Positions 15,760-19,373 of a DNA stretch of 19,373 bases are shown here, one piece after another. The notes below the pieces were generated by a model. It did no database searches and was not told where the DNA came from. It worked only from the letters and a program-made list of their open reading frames with translations. Where the stretch lies: positions 8,703-28,075 of the forward strand of contig DCVU01000034.1 in assembly GCA_002327415.1 (NCBI GenBank), in the 5' to 3' direction. Position 1 is the stretch's first letter, and each line of letters opens with the position of its first letter. The translations under genes and the position numbers were made by a program. The DNA is from Smithella sp. UBA2180. GTDB lineage: Bacteria; Desulfobacterota; Syntrophia; Syntrophales; Smithellaceae.

Positions 15760-15777
15760 AGGTGATGTGGTTCACCT
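15760..15777. promoter_or_regulatory. Dyad at the predicted transcription start of the antiporter gene
   Basis: AGGTGA (15760-15765) and TCACCT (15772-15777) form a perfect inverted repeat with a 6-base centre. Its place just after the -10 box, across the predicted start site, suits a repressor operator. If transcription starts further upstream it could instead fold in RNA. Confidence 0.4.
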
Positions 15778-15795
15778 TATAACCGCCTTTGTTGC

Positions 15796-15832
15796 TGATA
15801 ACTCCTGCCAAATTCAATATCAGGAGTTATTA
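15796..15832 (+). promoter_or_regulatory. Hairpin that sequesters the antiporter ribosome binding site
   Basis: ATAACTCCTG (15798-15807) pairs perfectly with CAGGAGTTAT (15821-15830) over a 13-base loop. A G-U pair and a U-A pair extend the stem to the first base of the start codon at 15832. The paired arm contains the SD AGGAG (15822-15826), 5 bases before the ATG. Translation should be closed unless the stem opens, as in RNA thermometers or other cis-acting translational switches. Confidence 0.65.
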
Positions 15833-16650
15833 TGAAAGGCGATTATATCCCTTTAGCCGTCGGTCTTTTAGTTTTTCTGTCCAGTATTATTTCACTTCGT
15901 TTGGGTCTGTCTGTAGCAATTATCGAAATATTTCTGGACGCCATTGCCGGTAATCTGGGATTAAAAGCAGAAGACTGGATGATCTATATCGCACAATTTG
16001 GCGGAATTATTTTAACCTATCTTGCCGGCACAGAAATTGACACCAAATTGTTCAAGGAAAAATTCAAAGAAAGTTTTCTGATTGGATTTTTTTCATTTCT
16101 GATTCCCTTTCTTGCCGCTTCCTTCTTTACTTTTTATATTATCGGATGGGAATACAAAGCAGCATTAATTGCCGGAATAGCTTTATCCACAACGTCACTG
16201 GCCGTTGTTTATTCTGTTTTGGTGGAAACAGGCCTGACCAATAATCAAATCGGCAAAATGCTAATGGCCGCTACTTTTGTTACGGATATGGGAACGGCGT
16301 TGGCTTTGAGCATTATGTTTCTCAAGCCCACGATCTATATACTTGCATTTTACATTGTATCGATTCTGGTGATATTTCTTGTGGACAAGTTCTCGTTATA
16401 CATTCTGCATAATCCCCGCTTTTTTGACAAAGTGATTGAACCGGAGATAAAATTTATTTTTCTTATTCTGTTGGTTTTCATTTATTTTGCGCAAATTGGC
16501 AATAGTCAGGCCATTCTTCCCGCCTTTGTGCTGGGGCTTTTGATATCCAAACATTTTGATGAAAAACGCAAAACACAGGTTATCAAAAACCGTCTTCGCA
16601 CGGTGGCTTACGCTTTTATCACACCAATTTTTTTATTGTTGGCGGCATGA
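15832..16650 (+). CDS. CPA2 Na+/H+ antiporter, N-terminal part (frameshifted)
   Basis: A membrane cation/proton exchanger of the CPA2 (NapA/KefB core) family. This frame gives 272 residues with about eight hydrophobic spans. It includes the family segments GGIILTYLAGTEID near 57-70 and ATFVTDMGTALALS near 147-160; in the second, the TD pair occupies the place of the ion-binding acidic motif. It stops at TGA 16648-16650, just after TPIFLLLAA, where the family normally continues through a glycine-rich helix into the last helices. Adding one T to the run of seven at 16628-16634 would read TPIFFIVGGMKIS and join the following frame, giving about 389 residues, a normal length without an RCK domain. 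So this is one gene broken by a frameshift, a sequencing error, or two coupled pieces (the stop and next start overlap as ATGA). An SD in a hairpin precedes it. Confidence 0.85.
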   Translation: MKGDYIPLAVGLLVFLSSIISLRLGLSVAIIEIFLDAIAGNLGLKAEDWMIYIAQFGGIILTYLAGTEIDTKLFKEKFKESFLIGFFSFLIPFLAASFFTFYIIGWEYKAALIAGIALSTTSLAVVYSVLVETGLTNNQIGKMLMAATFVTDMGTALALSIMFLKPTIYILAFYIVSILVIFLVDKFSLYILHNPRFFDKVIEPEIKFIFLILLVFIYFAQIGNSQAILPAFVLGLLISKHFDEKRKTQVIKNRLRTVAYAFITPIFLLLAA

Positions 16651-17000
16651 AGATTTCAATAACGATGATTGTTGCCTCTTTGGGACTTTTTGCCGCGCTT
16701 TTCGCCGTGAAAATAATTGCTAAATTTATCGGCGTATATTTTCTGGCAAAAAAATACATCCCTGATGGCAGCATGTACACAACCCTGCTTATGAGCACAG
16801 GATTGACCTTTGGAACGATATCCAGTTTATTTGGTTTACAAGCCGGATTAATTAATCAAGTCCAATATTCCATATTAGTTGGTGTTGTTGTTGCCAGTGC
16901 GGTCATTCCCACCTTTATTGCCCAAAAATGGTTCCTGCCCCTTGAGGAAGAAGATATTTTAGATTTTGGGAAATGGTATCTACCTCAAGACAAAGACTAA
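16647..17000 (+). CDS. CPA2 Na+/H+ antiporter, C-terminal part (frameshifted)
   Basis: The 117-residue frame continues the antiporter: MKISITMIVASLGLFAALFA is the expected next helix. The rest includes GLTFGTISSLFGLQAG and a final hydrophobic span ending in a short charged tail. The ATG overlaps the previous stop by the ATGA pattern, which can support reinitiation, but no separate SD is seen. A lone C-terminal fragment is not a known transporter unit. I read it as the same gene as 15832-16650, separated by a -1 base change in the T7 run. If the break is real in the genome, exchanger activity depends on frameshifting or on assembly of the two pieces. No terminator is evident after it; the next gene has its own promoter. 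Confidence 0.8.
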   Translation: MKISITMIVASLGLFAALFAVKIIAKFIGVYFLAKKYIPDGSMYTTLLMSTGLTFGTISSLFGLQAGLINQVQYSILVGVVVASAVIPTFIAQKWFLPLEEEDILDFGKWYLPQDKD

Positions 17001-17083
17001 TAAAAGTATGTCTGCGGCATTGGGTGTCTTGGAATATATGAAGTGGTAATCTTCAATTTCCAAAAATAAGACAATATTAACCC

Positions 17084-17112
17084 TTGACATGTTATGGGCA
17101 TATGCTTATAAC
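17084..17112 (+). promoter_or_regulatory. Promoter and palindromic operator of the DUF134-NifX operon
   Basis: TTGACA (17084-17089), a 17-base spacer and TATAAC (17107-17112) form a nearly perfect sigma-70 promoter. A 22-base imperfect palindrome fills 17091-17112, with outer arms GTTAT/ATAAC and core GCATATGC, covering the spacer and -10. A protein bound there would block RNA polymerase. The first gene encodes a helix-turn-helix protein, so self-repression is a reasonable inference. Confidence 0.65.
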
Positions 17113-17136
17113 AGATAAAAGGAGTAATCAAGACAA

Positions 17137-17478
17137 ATGCCTCGTCCTAAATGTCGCCGTAATATCTGTGGAATGCCTGATAAAAATTATTTCAAGCCAC
17201 GGGGAATACCCACCGTAGCGTTGGAAGAGATTGTTCTGAATCTGGATGAATTTGAAGCAATTCGTCTGGCGGATTACGAAGAACTATATCAGGAAGATGC
17301 GGCGGTTAAAATGAACATTTCCCGCCAGACATTCGGCAGGATCATTGAAGCGGCACACAAAAAAATAGCCGATGTCCTGATCAACGGGAAAGCGCTGAAA
17401 ATTGAAGGCGGGGAAGTTGCTTTAAACGAAAAAAAGCCATGCGGCCACGGGAAAGGACGCACAGCTAAAAAAGATTAA
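17137..17478 (+). CDS. DUF134 (UPF0251) helix-turn-helix protein
   Basis: A 113-residue small DNA-binding protein of the DUF134 family. The family opening MPRPKCRRNI, the block LNLDEFEAIRLADYEELYQEDAA (about 35-57) and a sigma-70-region-4-like helix-turn-helix, MNISRQTFGRIIEAAHKKIA (about 60-79), are present. The C-terminal tail is Lys/Gly-rich with a Cys-Gly-His, possibly metal-responsive. AAGGAG lies 12 bases before the ATG, a long spacing, but the family N-terminus supports this start. It is first in a four-gene operon with a NifX-like protein. Families of this kind commonly sit beside NifX/NifB-domain genes, which suggests it regulates the cluster. The effector is unknown. Confidence 0.9.
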   Translation: MPRPKCRRNICGMPDKNYFKPRGIPTVALEEIVLNLDEFEAIRLADYEELYQEDAAVKMNISRQTFGRIIEAAHKKIADVLINGKALKIEGGEVALNEKKPCGHGKGRTAKKD

Positions 17479-17505
17479 TCAATAATTATTTTATAGGAGA
17501 AATTT

Positions 17506-17865
17506 ATGAAAATCGCATTACCATCACGCATGAACCAGATTGATGAACACTTCGGACATTGTGAACACTTTACGGTATTCACCATTGACGGCCAAAAAAT
17601 AACAGCAGAAGAAAAGATTGCGTCTCCTGCTGGTTGCGGCTGCAAATCTAATATAGCCCAGACGCTTGCCGAACAGGGTGTAAAACTCATGCTGGCCGGA
17701 AACATGGGACGGGGCGCTGTTAATGTATTGAACGGCCACGGCATTGATGTTCTGCGTGGATGTTCAGGCAATGTGAAAGCCGTTGCCGAAAGCTGGCTTG
17801 CAGGCAAACTCAATGATTCAGGTATTTCTTGCAGTCAGCATGAGCATGAATGCCATAACGACTAA
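17506..17865 (+). CDS. NifX/NifB-type iron-molybdenum cofactor-binding domain protein
   Basis: A 119-residue protein of the dinitrogenase iron-molybdenum cofactor biosynthesis family (PF02579), an RNase H-like fold that binds metal clusters in the NifX/NafY group. The conserved IDEHFGHCEHF (12-22), the SPAGCGC segment with C44 and C46, and GNMGRGAVNVL (65-75) are seen. The tail adds a Cys/His group (C109, H112, H114, C116, H117) that could bind metal. AGGAG lies 6 bases before the ATG. It follows DUF134 by 27 bases and precedes FmdB by 21. No nitrogenase genes are in the window, so a role in nitrogen fixation is not implied; such stand-alone proteins are common in anaerobes and their cofactor is generally unknown. 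Confidence 0.92.
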   Translation: MKIALPSRMNQIDEHFGHCEHFTVFTIDGQKITAEEKIASPAGCGCKSNIAQTLAEQGVKLMLAGNMGRGAVNVLNGHGIDVLRGCSGNVKAVAESWLAGKLNDSGISCSQHEHECHND

Positions 17866-17886
17866 AAACAGGAGGGAACATAATTT

Positions 17887-18144
17887 ATGCCCACGTATGA
17901 ATATGAATGCAGCCGCTGCGGCCTGCAATTCGAAAGACAACAAACCATGACGGATGCGCCCATCAAGAAATGTCCCGAATGCGGCGAAGAAGTCCGCAAG
18001 CTGATAAGCGGCGGCAGCGGTTTTATTATGAAATCATCAAGCGCTAACCGATGCGATCAGATGAAGGGCTGTTCTCTCGAAGAAACAGGAAGAACCTGTT
18101 GCGGGGCGGACAGAAAGTGTGGAGAATCACATTGTGGAGGTTGA
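17887..18144 (+). CDS. FmdB-type zinc ribbon protein with Cys-rich tail
   Basis: An 85-residue protein. The N-terminus MPTYEYECSRCG with C8, C11, C29 and C32 is the FmdB/CxxC zinc ribbon, a small regulatory-type domain of unproved function. After the ribbon the usual GGSGFIMKSS stretch leads into a tail with six further cysteines (C56, C62, C71, C72, C78, C83) ending in a glycine pair, which could bind an extra metal or a cluster. An SD, GGAGG, precedes the ATG. The stop at 18142-18144 leaves one base before the next start codon, which indicates translational coupling to the metallo-hydrolase. Confidence 0.9.
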   Translation: MPTYEYECSRCGLQFERQQTMTDAPIKKCPECGEEVRKLISGGSGFIMKSSSANRCDQMKGCSLEETGRTCCGADRKCGESHCGG

Positions 18145-18145
18145 A

Positions 18146-19096
18146 ATGAAAACGATATTAAAGGCTGTGGATAAGATCGAGATTCTGACCTTGCAGGACA
18201 ACTATATCGAAATGACGGCCATGGACGGGAGCGCGGTCGTTTCCCGCGCCGTGCCCCTGAAAGACGGAGAAATACGCGCCTCTATTCTGGCGGAACATGG
18301 TTTTTCGGCGCTGGTTAAAACAACAGCCGAAGGCAAAACGCACACTCTGCTTTTTGATTTCGGTTTTTCTGAAGACGGGGCGGCGCAGAATGCCCAGACC
18401 ATGGGTATTGATCTGAAAGAAGTGGAAGCGGTGGCGCTCTCCCACGGACACAGCGACCATATTGGCGGCATGGAAAAGCTAACAGCTCTGATCGGCAAGA
18501 ATAATGTTCCCTTTGTTGTGCACCCGTCCGCATTTAAAACGCCGCGTTATCTCAAATTCGGAGAGGAATTTAAAATCAACTTTCCGAAATTTACACGGGA
18601 AATGGTCAAGCAGGCGGGACTCTCTGTGGTGGAAACCGAAAAACCCTATCTTCTCTTAAATGACACGATCCTTTTTCTGGGCGAGATTCCGCGTTCCACG
18701 GATTTTGAACAAGGATGGCCCCTTCCTCATTGCCAAAAAGACGGCAAGGAAGTATGGGACGCCATTGAAGACGATACTTCCATTGTAATGAATCTTAAAG
18801 ACAAGGGATTGGTGATTCTTTCCGGCTGCGCTCACGCGGGTATTGTAAACACTGTCCGTTATGCAATGGACGTAACCGGCATCGATAAGATTCATGCCGT
18901 GATGGGAGGATTCCACCTATCCGGGCCGTTTTTTGAACCCATAATTGATCGCACGACACAGGAGCTTCAAAATATTCATCCGGCTTATGTGATTCCAACT
19001 CACTGCACGGGCAGAAAAGCAATCATGGCTATGGAAAAGCAAATGCCGGATCAATTTATATTGAATATGGCGGGAACAAAACTGACATTCATTTAA
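18146..19096 (+). CDS. Metallo-beta-lactamase-fold hydrolase, COG1237 type
   Basis: A 316-residue metal-dependent hydrolase of the COG1237 group, often annotated as 7,8-dihydropterin-6-methyl-4-(beta-D-ribofuranosyl)aminobenzene 5'-phosphate synthase after the MJ0301 relatives. Metal-binding motifs: SHGHSDHIGG (99-108; H100, H102, D104, H105), SGCAHAG (226-232; H230), MGGFHL (253-258; H257) and PTHCTG (284-289; H286). DDTSI at 209-213 is also typical. A GTG start at 18119 would overlap fmdB. The ATG at 18146 has GGAGG 5 bases upstream and is preferred. The reaction in this organism is unknown; the operon context with NifX and FmdB hints at a metal- or cofactor-linked process. Confidence 0.9.
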   Translation: MKTILKAVDKIEILTLQDNYIEMTAMDGSAVVSRAVPLKDGEIRASILAEHGFSALVKTTAEGKTHTLLFDFGFSEDGAAQNAQTMGIDLKEVEAVALSHGHSDHIGGMEKLTALIGKNNVPFVVHPSAFKTPRYLKFGEEFKINFPKFTREMVKQAGLSVVETEKPYLLLNDTILFLGEIPRSTDFEQGWPLPHCQKDGKEVWDAIEDDTSIVMNLKDKGLVILSGCAHAGIVNTVRYAMDVTGIDKIHAVMGGFHLSGPFFEPIIDRTTQELQNIHPAYVIPTHCTGRKAIMAMEKQMPDQFILNMAGTKLTFI

Positions 19097-19119
19097 TACA
19101 CAACTATGAGGAGGGCGCT

Positions 19120-19239
19120 ATAACAAAAAGAAAAATAATTATAGAGATTGGCGGATCAGCCGCCGCTCCCAAAGCCACGGCGAAATCCAGAAGAACCGGC
19201 AACAATGCCAAAGTCGTTATCCTCTTAAATAAATTTTGA
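19120..19239 (+). pseudogene. Remnant N-terminus of a CoA-disulfide-reductase-like flavoprotein
   Basis: Thirty-one bases after the metallo-hydrolase stop lies GAGGAGGG (19108-19115), then 5 bases before an ATA where a start codon is expected. From there a frame of 40 codons, ending at TGA 19237-19239, reads TKRKIIIEIGGSAAAPKATA and then SRRTGNNAKVVIL. This closely resembles the FAD-binding Rossmann start of NAD(FAD)-dependent disulfide reductases (KIIIIGG.AAGPKAAAKARR). The glycine after AA is replaced by alanine, and an extra Glu interrupts the first strand. The rest of the roughly 450-residue enzyme is absent. Start codon, motif and length all indicate decay. Translation from ATA cannot be excluded but is improbable. 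Confidence 0.7.
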
Positions 19240-19240
19240 G

Positions 19241-19264
19241 ATCAAGGTTAATTTTCCCCTTGAT
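19241..19264 (+). terminator. Weak terminator-like hairpin after the NifX operon
   Basis: ATCAAGG (19241-19247) pairs with CCTTGAT (19258-19264) over a 10-base loop, just past the stop of the flavoprotein remnant. It lacks a real T-run, so it may only slow polymerase or protect the 3' end. Confidence 0.4.
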
Positions 19265-19292
19265 TCTTAAGCAATACTAAACTAAAAGACGT

Positions 19293-19311
19293 TAAACAAT
19301 TATTTTGTTTA
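19293..19311. promoter_or_regulatory. AT-rich dyad before the last gene
   Basis: TAAACAA (19293-19299) and TTGTTTA (19305-19311) form a perfect inverted repeat with a 5-base centre, 20 bases before the ATG at 19332. It may be an operator or a leader hairpin for that gene; no clear -35/-10 pair was identified. Confidence 0.3.
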
Positions 19312-19331
19312 GGGAAAGGACTTTGGCTTTT

Positions 19332-19373
19332 ATGGAAGAAAATATAGGCAGCGAGGGAAAGGCTATTGAACCG
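19332..19373 (+). CDS. Start of a gene running off the right edge
   Basis: ATG at 19332 opens 14 codons (MEENIGSEGKAIEP) without a stop to the window end. AAAGGA lies about 11 bases upstream, a plausible but loose SD. The residues are not enough to name a family. The preceding dyad and the terminator-like hairpin suggest an independent unit. Confidence 0.4.
   Translation, partial: MEENIGSEGKAIEP

Noticed and set aside
17506..17865. Nitrogen fixation locus suggested by the NifX-like gene
   Set aside because: No nifHDK, nifE/N or nifB radical-SAM gene is present. Stand-alone PF02579 proteins are common in non-fixing anaerobes.
18119..18145. GTG start for the metallo-hydrolase
   Set aside because: It lies inside fmdB without an SD at the right distance. 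The ATG at 18146 has GGAGG 5 bases upstream.

Overview
The window looks like chromosome from an anaerobic, moderately AT-rich bacterium, most likely a deltaproteobacterium of the Syntrophus/Smithella kind. That placement is inference from gene content: groESL beside radA, ileS-lspA followed by single-domain Trk/Ktr genes, and a DUF134/NifX/FmdB/COG1237 cluster typical of strict anaerobes. I see no tRNA, rRNA, CRISPR array or transposase.

Layout. 1-151 (+) is the coiled-coil tail of a gene that begins outside. 283-5797 (-) is a housekeeping run read as ileS > lspA > trkH/ktrB > trkA/ktrA, joining isoleucyl-tRNA synthesis, lipoprotein signal peptide removal and a K+ uptake channel with its RCK gate. 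5798-6282 has no gene but holds a short hairpin with a T-tail, a REP-like hairpin, a perfect 15-bp palindrome and a 201-bp element bounded by 13-bp inverted repeats. 6283-7587 (-) is an MFS exporter. 7644-10958 (-) is a large single-chain restriction-modification protein with PD-(D/E)XK nuclease, N6-adenine methylase and target-recognition parts. 11151-11820 (+) is a DUF493 protein and a glyoxalase, closed by a strong terminator. 11863-12160 is a gene-free stretch with five successive hairpins, the last being the groEL terminator. 12161-15593 (-) is radA > groES > groEL. 15832-17000 (+) is a CPA2 Na+/H+ antiporter split by a frameshift, behind a leader with a promoter, a dyad at the start site and a hairpin that hides the ribosome binding site. 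17137-19096 (+) is a compact operon (DUF134 regulator, NifX-like protein, FmdB zinc ribbon, COG1237 metallo-hydrolase) under a near-consensus promoter with a palindrome in its spacer. It is followed by the remnant of a flavoprotein disulfide-reductase gene with an ATA in place of its start codon, then the first codons of another gene.

The least explained signals are the SD-sequestering hairpin and T7 frameshift of the antiporter, the 201-bp inverted-repeat element, the five-hairpin stretch beside groEL, the AT-rich insert in the recognition region of the restriction enzyme, and the decayed flavoprotein at the end of the NifX operon.
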